From Daucus carota subsp. sativus (lineage: Eukaryota > Streptophyta > Magnoliopsida > Apiales > Apiaceae): a stretch of 64,000 nucleotides of DNA. The stretch is taken from contig NC_030387.2 of assembly GCF_001625215.2 (NCBI RefSeq), positions 1,178,001-1,242,000 on the forward strand. The letters run 5' to 3'. The translations under genes were made by a program, and so were the position numbers. Below, piece after piece: positions 24,483 through 36,164 of this stretch. Each line of letters begins with the position of its first letter. Position 1 is the stretch's first letter. The notes beneath the pieces are model-generated. The model made no database searches, was not told the DNA's origin, and worked only from the letters and a program-made list of their open reading frames with translations.

Positions 24483-24610
24483 CTTTATTTTAGGGTATTG
24501 CTAAATACACTACGTTTTTACTTCGTGCAGTTTACTGAATTTACCTTTAACTCCTTTGAATGAATTAAATGAGGACTTAAATCGCAGCATTGATTTATGA
24601 TTATACATAA

Positions 24611-25734
24611 CTAGTTGAGAATCCGCGCGTTGCGGCGGCCTATAAAAATTACATTAATTATTCAAAATTAATATTTATAGAATAAAATCAATTTGTGGCG
24701 ACTTATAAAAATTATATTAATGATTCAAAATTAATATTTATAAAATAAAATAAATTTTATATATTATAAACATCTCGATGCAATACCAATATTAATTTTT
24801 AAAATTGCAAAATTGGACTATAATTCATATGTGAAAAAATGATAATAAGTTTCTACATGTAATTAACGATTTAAAGCACGACGAATCTTAATTTTAATTG
24901 TGTTTTTCTTTTTGAAAAGTTTTGTTCTTGACTAACATTGTCATTAACTTTTCCAAACACTACTTCTTAGACATATGCACCACTACCTGCATATAAAAAG
25001 CATACGACTATACTGACTGATGACATCAATAAAACAGATCGTAAGCTTGCAAACAACAACAAATACGTCCGACGACCAAAACAAATATTATAAAAGAATC
25101 ACCAACAAACATATATCATTGTAATTAGGGGTGTGCATTCGGTTAACCGAAACCGGAATTTATTTCGGTTAACCGAAACTGAAATTCTATGAAACCGCGG
25201 TTAAAAAACCGGATAACCGAAAATTGAAAATTTGGCTACCGAAAACCGAACCGAAATATAAATTTCGATTAACCGAACCGAAATTATTTTGGTTATTCGG
25301 TTCGGTTTTCGGTTAACCGAACCGAATGCACACCCTTAACTGTGATATTGAGAGACAGTGTAGGTTGTGTTTAGATGATCCAAAACCCTACTACCTATAA
25401 GGGTATTTATAGGTGGCGAGAAACTTGTGCGCTACTCTTTTCCATAATCAAATAATCTGAAATAGAATCAGATTAAAAAACTTGCAAGCTACTATATTCC
25501 ATAAATAATCTGAAATAAAATCAGACTAATACTTTCAATTTATTATATTCCATAAATAATCTGAAACAGAATCAGATTAATTTATGCCAAGATATATACC
25601 ATATCAATGAATCTGAAACAATTTTTTTTTATATCTTTCACCCAAAAATTCCGGAAAATTAGAAAAATAGAACGGACCTATCTAAAAGGCGCCACCTACA
25701 CGCCCCTCGCTTCTCCTTTATATAAGTATATTGA
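24611..25734 (-). mobile_element. Non-autonomous Helitron
   Basis: On the minus strand it begins TCAATATACTTATATAAAGG and ends CTAG, preceded by a G/C-rich hairpin-like stretch (GCCGCCGCAACGCGCGG). It sits exactly between an A (24610) and a T (25735), with no target duplication. The same site without insertion is preserved in R copy B at 27688/27689. All of these are Helitron hallmarks. It encodes no Rep/helicase. Confidence 0.93.
25126..25338. mobile_element. Short palindromic hAT-like element inside the Helitron
   Basis: Inverted ends TAGGGGTGTGCATTCGG / CCGAATGCACACCCTTA, with the inside made of GGTTAACCGAA-type words that fold back. The flanking 8-mers ATTGTAAT and ACTGTGAT could be a decayed 8-bp target duplication. 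Confidence 0.7.
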
Positions 25735-27569
25735 TTCTCACTGTTTGAGGTCGATTGCACTAATTTTAACAAGCGGTTTTTTTAAAAAAAATTAACAATT
25801 ACTACTGCTCCTTATTTGATTATTATGTTTTATATTTTAACTCTTCCTTTATTTTATTTTCAGGTGATATCTAATTAAATAAATTTATAAAAATTATTAT
25901 TCTTCCAAATCAAATGTTATTATAATATCGAAAATTATCTTTTGATTATGACATACTTCAATAACTGAAATAATATATATTATTATGTTATTTTATTATT
26001 TTTAGTGACTTATGCTATTTTTCATATTCTTATAATTTCATGATGATAAAAGATACGAGATTGGTCCGAACATAATTTGAGTAAATAATGCTCAAATGTC
26101 ATATTTGGAAAAAATGGATAGCACGTATAAACCCAACATCGTGTAGTACTACTATAAAGTAACGTTTGAAAACCTCTCCTCGTGACATCTAGAACCATTT
26201 CTCAATATAACGAAAGTTGTGCATGTGTGTTCATTTATCAAATATATTTTCTAAATTTCACCCGATATTTTTATAAATATTAGAAATTGAATTTTTTTTA
26301 AAAAATAGATTTCATTTACGAGTAACTAGACTTTATAAAAAAATTAATTAATTTTTAAAACTTATTTCTAATATTCTATTTTTAAATACATGTATTTTAA
26401 TAATTTCTCTTTAAACACTAACAAAAAAAATGTATGATGAAAACAATTAGTGTATTTCAATTGCCTTTCATAATTTTATTTTACATTTTTATTTTTATTT
26501 TTATTAAATATAAAAATTTATATACTTGAACTAATGTCAATAAATTTATTCTTTTTAAATCATGCATGTACTAATATTTTATTATAAAGTTATAGATAAA
26601 TAATATTTATGAAACTACATCTTTTAGAAGCCGTAAAATGCGTGTCAAACTCTTATGACACAAGGTAAACGATCTTGGGTACATAAAAAGTACTATATAT
26701 AAAGATATATAAATATATCAAATCATCAAAATATTACAAATTACCACTATATTTTAATAATATTACAAATAATTGATATAATGCTAATAATCAAAACCGA
26801 ACCTAATTTTAGTGGTAAAAAATTATCCAAACCTGACATCAATAAGTAAAATAATAAAATTTATAGTTATTTGGTAAATTTCTAAATACACAATAAGTTA
26901 AATGACAAAAAAAATCTTTTTTCCCTGCATGTCCTTGGCGAAAAATTTAATTGACATGTGGATAGGAAATATGAATAATATGTCCAATAGATCATTCGTT
27001 CTCATGATATTGGATATGTTTGATCGATTTCGGTAGATGTGCGGGACATATATTTCAAATTATCTGTTATCATATTAAAATAATATATTTTATTTAAAAT
27101 AATTTGAAATAATAATAACAGATAGATAAATTTTTAGATCATAGTCAATCATATCAGATCACAATATTTGTGACAAATTTTATATAATGTTTTATATGTC
27201 TAATTTAGTCAACAATTTTTAACCAAAATCGTAGAAAATATTACACGTGAGAGGGAAGACGATGTAGCTTTCCGGTATAGTTAATACAGATTTTAAAAGA
27301 TTTTTCCAGATTGCATAATTTTTAATATATGGGTAGGAAAAATAAAAAAAAATTTAAAAATCTTATTTTTATAAAATAAAATTTTGAAAATTATATTTTT
27401 GCAAAAGAAAAGTATTTGTAAAAATTCCCGTTAAATACACCGAATCAAATTAGAACTAGAATACGTAATATATCGAATCAGATTTGAACTAAAACTGAAA
27501 TCCTTTTCAAATCTGATTCGGTATATTACGATCGAAATACCGAATCAGATTAGATCTCGGAATAAAATA

Positions 27570-29521
27570 AGGGTATTGCTAAATACACTACGTTTTTACT
27601 TCGTGCAGTTTACTGAATTTACCTTTAACTCCTTTGAATGAATTAAATGAGGACTTAAATCGCAGCATTGATTTATGATTATACATAATTCTCACTGTTT
27701 GAGGTCGATTGCACTAATTTTAACAAGCGGTTTTTTTTTAAAAAATTAACAATTACTACTGCTCCTTATTTGATTATTATGTTTTATATTTTAACTCTTC
27801 CTTTATTTTATTTTCAGGTGATATCTAATTAAATAAATTTATAAAAATTATTATTCTTCCAAATCAAATGTTATTATAATATCGAAAATTATCTTTTAAT
27901 TATGACATACTTCAATAACTGAAATAATATATATTATTATGTTATTTTATTATTTTTAGTGACTTATGCTATTTTTCATATTCTTATAATTTCATGATGA
28001 TAAAAGATACGAGATTGGTCCGAACATAATTTGAGTAAATAATGCTTAAATATCATATTTGGAAAAAATGGATAGCACGTATAAACCCAACATCGTGTAG
28101 TACTACTATAAAGTAACGTTTGAAAACCTCTCCTCGTGACATCTAGAACCATTTCTCAATATAACGAAAGTTGTGCATGTGTGTTCATTTATCAAATATA
28201 TTTTCTAAATTTCACCCGATATTTTTATAAATATTAGAAATTGAATTTTTTTAAAAAAATAGATTTCATTTACGAGTAACTAGACCTTATAAAAAAATTA
28301 ATTAATTTTTAAAACTTATTTCTAATATTCTATTTTTAAATACATGTATTTTAATAATTTCTCTTTAAACACTAACAAAAAAAATGTATGATGAAAACAA
28401 TTAGTGTATTTCAATTGCCTTTCATAATTTTATTTTACATTTTTATTTTTATTTTTATTAAATATAAAAATTTATATACTTGAACTAATGTTAATAAATT
28501 TATTCTTTTTAAATCATGCATGTACTAATATTTTATTATAAAGTTATAGATAAATAATATTTATGAAACTACATCTTTTAGAAGCCGTAAAATGCGTGTC
28601 AAACTCTTATGACACAAGGTAAACGATCTTGGGTACATAAAAAGTACTATATATAAAGATATATAAATATATCAAATCATCAAAATATTACAAATTACCA
28701 CTATATTTTAATAATATTACAAATAATTGATATAATGCTAATAATCAAAACCGAACCTAATTTTAGTGGCAAAAAATTATCCAAACCTGACATCAATGAG
28801 TAAAATAATAAAATTTATAGTTATTTGGTAAATTTCTAAATACACAATAAATTAAATGACAAAAAAATCTTTTTTCCCTGCATGTCCTTGGCGAAAAATT
28901 GAATTGACATGTGGATAGGAAATATGAATAATATGTCCAATAGATCATTCGTTCTCATAATATTGGATATGTTTCATCGATTTCGGTAGATGTGCGGGAC
29001 ATATATTTCAAATTATCTGTTATCATATTAAAATAATATATTTTATTTAAAATAATTTGAAATAATAATAACAGATAGATAAATTTTTAGATCATAGTCA
29101 ATCATATCAGATCACAATATTTGTGACAAATTTTATATAATATTTTATATGTCTAATTTAGTCAACAATTTTTAACCAAAATCGTAGAAAACATTACACG
29201 TGAGAGGGAAGACGATGTAGCTTTCCGGTATAGTTAATACAGATTTTAAAAGATTTTTCCAGATTGCATAATTTTTAATATATGGGTAGGAAAAATAAAA
29301 AAAAATTAAAAATCTTATTTTTATAAAATAAAATTTTGAAAACTATATTTTTGCAAAAGAAAAGTATTTGTAAAAATTCCCGTTAAATACACCGAATCAA
29401 ATTAGAACTAGAATACGTAATATACCGAATCAGATTTGAACTAAAACTGAAATCCTTTTCAAATCTGATTCGGTATATTACGATCGAAATACCGAATCAG
29501 ATTAGATCTCGGAATAAAATA
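27570..29521 (+). repeat. Dispersed repeat R, tandem copy B
   Basis: Uninterrupted 1.95-kb copy between R copy A and the right F-box gene. It preserves the Helitron empty site. Differences from copy A are scattered single bases and short homopolymer changes. No gene is supported in it. Confidence 0.9.
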
Positions 29522-29525
29522 AAGG

Positions 29526-29537
29526 CTATATATAAAC
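29526..29537 (+). promoter_or_regulatory. TATA box of right F-box gene
   Basis: CTATATATAAAC about 60 bases upstream of the ATG at 29597, as in the left arm. Confidence 0.6.
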
Positions 29538-29596
29538 GCACACAGGCACATCCTCTAGAAAAGATCAAAAAATCCTTGTGGTAACGGGCAAGAAGA

Positions 29597-30766
29597 ATGA
29601 AGAGGTGCACGAAAAAAGATAAAGAGGAGAAGAAGAAGACTGGGAAATGTATTGAGATGAAGCAATGTTCAAAAAAATTGAAATCATGGGCAGATCTTGA
29701 TTTGGATTTGTTGGGAGAGATAAAAAAGAAGCTTTACTGGGGAGACCATGTTCGATTCAGCAGTGTTTGCAAGAGTTGGCTAGCAGCTGAGCATCAAAAA
29801 AGAGCTGGTGATGTTTTACCTTGGTTGTTATTTCTTTCTCGATACCCAGATCTTAAGAAGGTCTCATATGATTTGTATGAACCCAACAATATTGATGAAG
29901 AGCAACCAATTATTTCCGGAGGTATTCAATTGAATAAGTTTTTTGATTTATCTCGTATGCAACTAATGAGATCAACTAATTATCTTGATGGGTATTTGCT
30001 TTTGTCTTGGTTTTCTATTGATAGTACTTGCACACATTTTTTATTGGTCTGTATTTTAACTAATAAGGCCACTAGACTCCCTCAGTTTAACCATCCCCCT
30101 GCCCAATCTTGTTTTAGAGTTTTAGAAGCTGTGTCCACCTGCCCTGCTTCTCCAGATTGTGTGTTTTTAGCTCTCCATGTTTCCGATAATCGGCGCCATT
30201 GGTCCATTGGGATTTTTCGCCACGGTGATACACAATGGACTAGTACTGATTTTCAATTTGAAGAGGCTTTGGAGCCGGGCGAGAAAAATGTTGTGTTCAT
30301 TCGAGGAGTTTTCTATTTTCTCTGTTACCATCAACGACTTGCATCCTATGACATTGCTTCCAAGGAATTAAAAGTTCACTCCTTTTTGACTCCAATGTAT
30401 TATGCGGGCATTTACAGATTCTTCGACTTAGATGGGGAGCTCATGCTTATGTATTATGACATCAAAGTTCGCAAACATTTTCTTTCAAGCTATGATTGGT
30501 CACAAAAACTATGGGTTCCTCTAAAAGACTTAGGTGATCGTTCTTTGTTCCTTGACGGATTTTCTGTTTATGTGGATACCATAGATTATTATCGAGTATC
30601 AACCAACAAGATATACTACCTAAAAGATAACACCTGTTATGTTTATTCTTTTGAGAATGGTCAACTGTTGATATCTTATTCATCCGGACTTAGAAACTGG
30701 GATGGTCTAGATTATACTTCACATTGTTCCCTGTGGGTTGCACCTCCTGATCTTTTGCCGAAATAA
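29597..30766 (+). CDS. F-box/DUF295 protein, right-arm copy (389 aa)
   Basis: Intronless, same length as the left-arm gene and divergently oriented from it across the 5.1-kb R spacer. F-box at about residues 30-66, then the DUF295 region. Both copies are open along their full length and differ at about five residues, so the duplication is recent or the pair is being homogenised by gene conversion. The predicted role is SCF substrate adaptor, target unknown. The upstream flank beyond the TATA box is the end of R copy B, unlike the left copy. Confidence 0.88.
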   Translation: MKRCTKKDKEEKKKTGKCIEMKQCSKKLKSWADLDLDLLGEIKKKLYWGDHVRFSSVCKSWLAAEHQKRAGDVLPWLLFLSRYPDLKKVSYDLYEPNNIDEEQPIISGGIQLNKFFDLSRMQLMRSTNYLDGYLLLSWFSIDSTCTHFLLVCILTNKATRLPQFNHPPAQSCFRVLEAVSTCPASPDCVFLALHVSDNRRHWSIGIFRHGDTQWTSTDFQFEEALEPGEKNVVFIRGVFYFLCYHQRLASYDIASKELKVHSFLTPMYYAGIYRFFDLDGELMLMYYDIKVRKHFLSSYDWSQKLWVPLKDLGDRSLFLDGFSVYVDTIDYYRVSTNKIYYLKDNTCYVYSFENGQLLISYSSGLRNWDGLDYTSHCSLWVAPPDLLPK

Positions 30767-31410
30767 GGTACCATCCAAGAGAAGATGACGACGGGAGGAT
30801 ACAATGGTCGTAGGCTAATTAATGAAATTGTTCAATGAGAGATGCAAGTGATCCCGAGTTCGTCAAAGTATGCGTTCGTGATAGTTTGCTGAGTCATGTT
30901 TTATCGAAACACTGAAGGCCTTGTCTTTATTTTAAAGTGTACTTTGTACTATTGGTATGTCTCATGTAATTCAAAAATTCTGCAGTTAAATGCTACATGT
31001 GTTTTTGTGCCTTTGTTTTCCTACTAAATGTGCCACCTGTCCATCTCTACTCGTAGTTTATAGGACTTGAGAAGTCTTTTCATTGCCTAGATGATAACAG
31101 GGTTTCAACTAGAAAAGTATACACTAGTAATAGTAACTGCTTAGCTTTGTTACTAGGGTTTCATGTATGCGAAGTTTAATAAGCCTATGCTGTCGATCAT
31201 TTTTAGTCATGGTCTTGAAACTATCCTTCATATTACTTTAGTAAGCAGCTACCTCAGAGTTCTAGCTGTTAAAAATGCAGACTTTTAATATTTGTTACAC
31301 AAGCTTTGTCTATCCTTACCTGCAAGATGTGTACGTCCAAAACACATTAGGATTCATTACTGCCTGTTATCAGTCTAAGCCTGTATTGCCCCATCGGCCA
31401 TTACCTCTTA

Positions 31411-31646
31411 GAGCAACTCCAATGGAGGGTGCCAACGCCATGTGGCATGACGTGGTTTGGCACCCTTGTTAGCACTTAGCACTCCATTGGACTTGAGTGA
31501 TGCCGTTGGGGTGCCAAATGAGTGGGCATGGGGTGTCAAATGTGGTGCCAAAAGTTGGCATCCCATAAAGTAGGGTATCGATTTCATTTGTGGTCCCAAT
31601 TTGGTCCCAATTTGGCATCCCAATATGGCATCCCATAAAGCTGTGT
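31411..31646. mobile_element. Tourist-like MITE (right arm)
   Basis: Begins GAGCAACTCCAATGG after TTA (31408-31410) and is followed by TTA at 31647-31649. Mirror of the left-arm copy, so it was inserted before the inverted duplication. Confidence 0.6.
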
Positions 31647-32292
31647 TTACTATAGTGCGTTTTAAATTTTAGCATGGAAGTGAGTTGTATGGGAGGGAGC
31701 TTGTAGATCTGCGTAAGGAGTAGATGGGAATTTCTCTATACTCTATTCTCTGTTTCAGAAGCATTGGCTTATATGCAGGTATGTTTCCCCTCACTGTATA
31801 CCGCTGTATAAAAGTATATCTTCTTTGTTTTAAGAGGTCGAGATGTTCCAACAGTTAACTTGGGTTTTGCAATCAACCTTGTATCCTAAGATCAAACCGA
31901 GCTGGGTCTCTTCATGTTCCTAATTTTATTAAGAATAATTCATGGTCTTATTTTGCCTGTTATTGCTAATATCCAATTGCATTTACAATGTAAGACTCAG
32001 ATTGCTCTTTTTGTATTGTGGAGTTCTTCCAAGTGTTCAGTAAGGTCTTGCAACTTCTGATATTTCTTAGGAGGATATTTCATGATCCAATTAGCTTTAA
32101 TACCATATCCTGGAAAATTATTCAGCGGATAGCTTGGCCCAAATGATTTTGTTTTCAGCAGTTTTGTTCTTTTTACTTTCATCTCTGGGTTGCTCAGTGA
32201 TCGTTCTTCTGGGCTTTACAATGTTTTTTTTATCTTGGCTTGAACAACTACTTCATAAGGCTTCAAGAGATTTTGTGCATAAAGGAAGAGCT

Positions 32293-32296
<4 letters not shown>

Positions 32297-32340
<44 letters not shown>
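32297..32340. repeat. (TA)n microsatellite
   Basis: TA tract expanded compared with the left arm. The MITE at 32341-32760 is inserted at its edge. Confidence 0.9.
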
Positions 32341-32344
<4 letters not shown>

Positions 32345-32760
32345 TAAAGTTCTATGGAGACCACTTTTTTTGGAGACCGTGGAGACCGTTTATGTTTTGC
32401 AAGTAAAATATGCATAAAAATATTGAAAAACTCATAATTTTGCAAATCATATTGTATAAAGATCATTATATCATTTAAAATCTTTAATATCATATATGTT
32501 CTGCATGTAGAATATTATATAATATTTTATCCTGCAGAACATTTGTTCAATTTGCAGAACATTTGTTCAATTTGCAGAACATACACATTCTACTTATTAA
32601 ACATAGATGTTCATCAATAATTTTAATGAATTGGTGATATTTCTTCACAAAATAATGTATTCTGCAGTATTTTGTAATATTTTTATGCAATATTTTACTT
32701 GCAGAACATAAACGGTCTCCACGGTCTTCAAAAAAAGTGGTCTCCATAGAACTTTACTCA
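32341..32760. mobile_element. 420-bp MITE with long terminal inverted repeats
   Basis: The ends TGAGTAAAGTTCTATGGAGA and TCTCCATAGAACTTTACTCA begin inverted repeats of about 60 bp. The inside has a short tandem repeat (TTGCAGAACATTTGTTCAAT, from about 32551). It is absent from the left arm, so it inserted after the inverted duplication. The superfamily was not determined because the flank is a TA microsatellite. Confidence 0.85.
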
Positions 32761-32940
32761 TATATATATATATGTATATGTATTATGATTTTAAGTTTTT
32801 GATGTTGGAACATTTATATTGTATCATCAGTTAGCTGATTTCTCCGCTTCAATGTGGCTACTTGTGCAATTTACTTTCAGATGGTCGATAGATTGGATGA
32901 AGGAATTATGTCACCAGATCTTGGACAACTTGAGTCCCCA

Positions 32941-32966
32941 CCCCCCCCCCCCCCCCCCCCCCCCCC
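32941..32966. repeat. C26 homopolymer
   Basis: Uninterrupted C run in the exon 7/intron 7 region of the nucleotidase pseudogene, equivalent to the G runs at 21526-21538 and 8849-8872. Confidence 0.9.
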
Positions 32967-33969
32967 AAACTTATGATTATATGCTAAAGTGTTACTAACA
33001 CCAAAAATTTCAAGCCGTTGATAAGGCTCTCTTCAGGGCTCATGTGGAAGGACGACTCAAGGTAATGTCAGCATTTGGTTTTCGGTGTTCCCTACAAAGA
33101 ACATGAACTAAGAACTAACCCTCTGCATTTATAGAGGGAGATAATGTCGAAGCCTGAACTTCTTGTTGAACCTGATTTTGAGCTGCCTTTGGCATTTTTG
33201 GATCAAAAGAAGGTATACAGCTGTATTCCGTCGAGTTTTAGCACATGACATTCAAAAAATAAATTAGATTTATTCTTTTTTAAAGTATGATGAAGACATC
33301 ATTTTAAGAACACACAATTTTTGTTCTAATAGGCTGTTAAGACGCTCCTGCTTATTACCAACTCGGATTATCATTACACCGACAAGATGATGCAGCACTC
33401 ATTCAATAGATTTCTTCCTAATGATATGGGTGGGAGAGATCTATTTGACATGGTTGGTATTAAGATCCTGTTGTATGTTCTACTATTTATTCTGTTGCAT
33501 AATTTCCCTGTAACCTTATTTTTAAGCTCTGTTATGTTGTAATCTGGAAGTGTCGATGGTAGCCAGATTATTATTCTTATATCTTCATACAATGAAGCCT
33601 CTTACTAGAAATTACAATTATACTGCATTGCTTGACAAATTGTAATGTGGCACTTAAAAAAATTAGAAAACAGACAAGCTCTTTTTATGCTTCTATGTGA
33701 TTTTTATGAATTTAGGTTATTTGTTAAACAAGTATATGCTTCTTCATGGTTATCCTCCATTTGGTGCTATGGAAATCATTTGCCCGTATACTAAATTTAA
33801 GAGTATTGAAGAGACACTTGTGTATTTAACTTAGTATGAACTCTTATGTTCTTGTGTACGTTATTGTATCATCAAGGAAGCCAGAGTTCTTCCAAATGTC
33901 ACACCCTTCATATGAAGTGGTGACAGACGATGGTCTTATGCGACCTTGTTTTAAGGCTCGTCAAGGTTA

Positions 33970-34615
33970 GACCATCTCCAACCCATAACACCAAAATGGT
34001 GTAATTTTAACACCATTTTGATGTGAAAATTATACCATTTCAAAATTTCACTCCAAACCATCAACACCATATCCTAACCAAAAAAGAATCTTTTTACATA
34101 TAAAATGGAATATTCTTCACTTTTTAAATTATTTATATCAATATTTATCAATATCATTACTTAACATAAAATTTTAACAAGTTAACTAAACAAGGATCTC
34201 AAATAATTATATATATATATATCAACCAATTCAAGAGAACAACTTAATTATTTAATTTTTTATACAAGAATATAAATTTATTAAAATTTTGGAATAAATA
34301 AAAAATGTGAATTAAATAGTAAAGAAGAAAATTTATAATGATTATGATTGAAAAATAAAAAACATAAGATAAAATAAGTGTAATGAGACATAAAAAGAAT
34401 AAATTTGTTTTGTCTCATCAGTACGAAGTTATAGTAGGCATTTTTAAAAACTCCAAATCTGGTGTAAAAATTACACCAAATGAACACTTGACACCAAATT
34501 TGGTGTCAACCAATTCATTTAGTGTAATTTTAACACCATTTTGATGTTGCATTAGAGTAACTTTTACACTAAAAGTGATACCATTCTGTGTTTTGGTGTT
34601 GGGTTGGAGTTGCTC
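33970..34615. mobile_element. Tourist (PIF/Harbinger) MITE
   Basis: Ends GACCATCTCCAACCC / GGGTTGGAGTTGCTC, bounded by TTA at 33967-33969 and 34616-34618. It splits the intron 11 remnant of the nucleotidase pseudogene. Confidence 0.8.
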
Positions 34616-34935
34616 TTATGCTACCAGCTTTATATGTTATCGTGAAATGTTTTTCTAATGGCAACAGCCAAGAGCAGTTCTTTTTGTCTGATTCCATTAG
34701 TTAGTACTGTGTTTTGATGATCACTTGTGTTGAAAAGAAAATCTTTCTATTTAAAATTTCATAATTGTCTCTTAAAAAAGTATAGATAGATATAGACTGT
34801 AGTTTCTATAATATGACCGACATGGTTAGTTAAGCAGCTTTTGTAGTCTCTTCAAAGCAATTCCCTTCGTATCTAGTATATGTTTGTAGAGGTCGATCTC
34901 TTTATCTGTTTTCCGTCAAAATTCATTATGCATGT

Positions 34936-35459
34936 ATATATTTATAGAATTGGGCTGCTTGGAGTACAAGATTATTGGAGTATTTGGAAACCTAATCTTA
35001 CACCACTAAATCATAATAAAATAAATGGAAGATGTGATAGACAGGTGGAAGTGTTTTTTAAAACTAAAAACTGCCATTCGTATACATGTTGTACAGGACA
35101 ATATTGTGCTTAAGATCAGTTACTATCCCATGTTTTCCTCTCATCCAAATTACAGTTACAAGTCATTTACTGTCCTGCAGTTTCTCTACGAAATCAATTA
35201 AAACCCCTTCAAAATTAGATTGGAGCAATTATCGAGGACGACACTGCGGTGTGGACATCGGGTGACTGGTTCCTCTTGGAGTATTATACTCTTACAAGGT
35301 CTGCAGTGAAGAACAATGTGTGTAAGAATGTCTCCAACTAAAGCTGCAGTTGCATTACAATGAAATGGCATCGTCGTTTTGAATGTAAAATCTAGACAAC
35401 TAGCTTACATTACAGTATAAAGAACAAATAAATAGAAAACACACGAAGAATTGAATTCA
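34936..35459. other. Unassigned stretch with a short coding-like patch
   Basis: Downstream of the pseudogene break. About 35219-35340 translates on the plus strand to a coding-looking peptide (DDTAVWTSGDWFLLEYYTL) with no recognisable family. It may be a captured exon fragment. Otherwise nothing is supported. Confidence 0.25.
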
Positions 35460-35655
35460 TATAAAAAGTTCGGTCTATTCGGTTCAGAACTGAATGTTTT
35501 TTTCAAAGAAACGGACCGAACCGAAATTTAATTCGGTCCGGACCGAAGAACCGAACAGACCGAAATTATGAAAAAATTGGAACCGAACCGGACTGAATTT
35601 ATACGGTTTGGTTCGGTTTTTCAGTTCCGGTTCAGTTTTGCTCATCCCTAGGTGT
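35460..35655. repeat. Palindromic CGGTTCGG-type repeat
   Basis: Dense in GGTTCGG/CCGAACC words with fold-back symmetry. The right end (TGCTCATCCCTAG) is the inverse of a CTAGGGATG-type hAT end; the left end is not recognisable. Probably a truncated relative of the elements at 12338-13057 and 25126-25338. Confidence 0.5.
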
Positions 35656-35659
35656 ATCC

Positions 35660-36145
35660 AACAGGATTTTCACAAATACTTCTTTTTGCAAAAATACAAT
35701 TTTTCAAAATTTTATTTTATAAAAATAAGACTTTTCAATTTTTTATTTTTCTTATCCCTATATTAGAAATTATGCAATCCAGAAAAATATTTTAAAATCT
35801 GTATTAACTATACCGTAAAGCTACATCGTTTTTCCTCTCACGTGTAATAGTTCTACGTGAATATCTTCAATGTTTTTGGTTAAATTTTTTTGACTAAATT
35901 GAACATATAAAAATCAGATAAAATTTGTCACAAATATTGTTATGATTGACTATAATCAAAAAATATCTATTATTACTATTTCAATTTATTATAAATAAAA
36001 TATATTATTTTAATAGGATAATAGATGATTTGAAATCTTATCACATATATGCTAAGATCGATCAAATATATCCGATATAACGAAAAAGAATGATCTATTA
36101 GACACATTATTCATATTTCTTATCCATGTGTCAATTATTTTTTTT
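35660..36145 (-). repeat. Dispersed repeat R, partial copy (distal part)
   Basis: On the minus strand it matches the last quarter of the tandem R copies. Shared marks are TCTATTGGACATATTATTC-like, CACGTGAGAGG and TATAGTTAATACAGATTTTA, at lower identity. It lies upstream of the F-box/FBD gene. Confidence 0.65.
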
Positions 36146-36164
36146 GCCAATAGACTATGTAACC

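Larger units (their letters stand above)
21240..24491. repeat. Left arm of large inverted duplication
   Basis: The arm is near-identical, in reverse orientation, to 29522-33250. It holds a nucleotidase gene fragment, a Tourist MITE and an F-box gene with its 3' flank. The outer border is an abrupt switch from the minisatellite to nucleotidase intron 9. The inner border is just upstream of the F-box TATA box. Confidence 0.93.
24492..27569 (+). repeat. Dispersed repeat R, tandem copy A (carries a Helitron)
   Basis: Starts AGGGTATTGCTAAATACAC and ends ATCTCGGAATAAAATA. About 1.95 kb once the 1124-bp Helitron is removed. Nearly identical to copy B, which follows head to tail. A/T-rich, with no coding capacity and no recognised transposon domain. 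Confidence 0.9.
29522..33250. repeat. Right arm of large inverted duplication
   Basis: Mirror of 21240-24491, longer by a MITE and microsatellite expansion at 32297-32760. Nucleotidase-like sequence continues past the point where the left arm ends. Confidence 0.93.
31647..34935 (+). pseudogene. 5'-nucleotidase fragment, exons 6-11 (right arm)
   Basis: Recognisable exons: 6 at 31681-31778 (2 bp short, frameshift), 7 truncated at 32881-32936 beside a C run, 8 at 33014-33061 (acceptor AG changed to AA), 9 at 33135-33212, 10 at 33333-33452 and 11 at 33860-33965 (acceptor AG changed to AC). Intron 11 follows, split by a Tourist MITE, and homology to copy 2 stops near 34935. No start, no first five exons and no C-terminus. 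A non-functional gene piece. Confidence 0.9.

Noticed and set aside
24492..29521. The two tandem R copies as LTRs of a retrotransposon
   Set aside because: There is no internal region, primer-binding site or polypurine tract between them; they abut head to tail.
32134..32493. Open frames with a hydrophobic stretch and TA-coded YIYIYI tail
   Set aside because: They read nucleotidase intron sequence and a microsatellite. The matching frame at 21640-21879 has the same origin.
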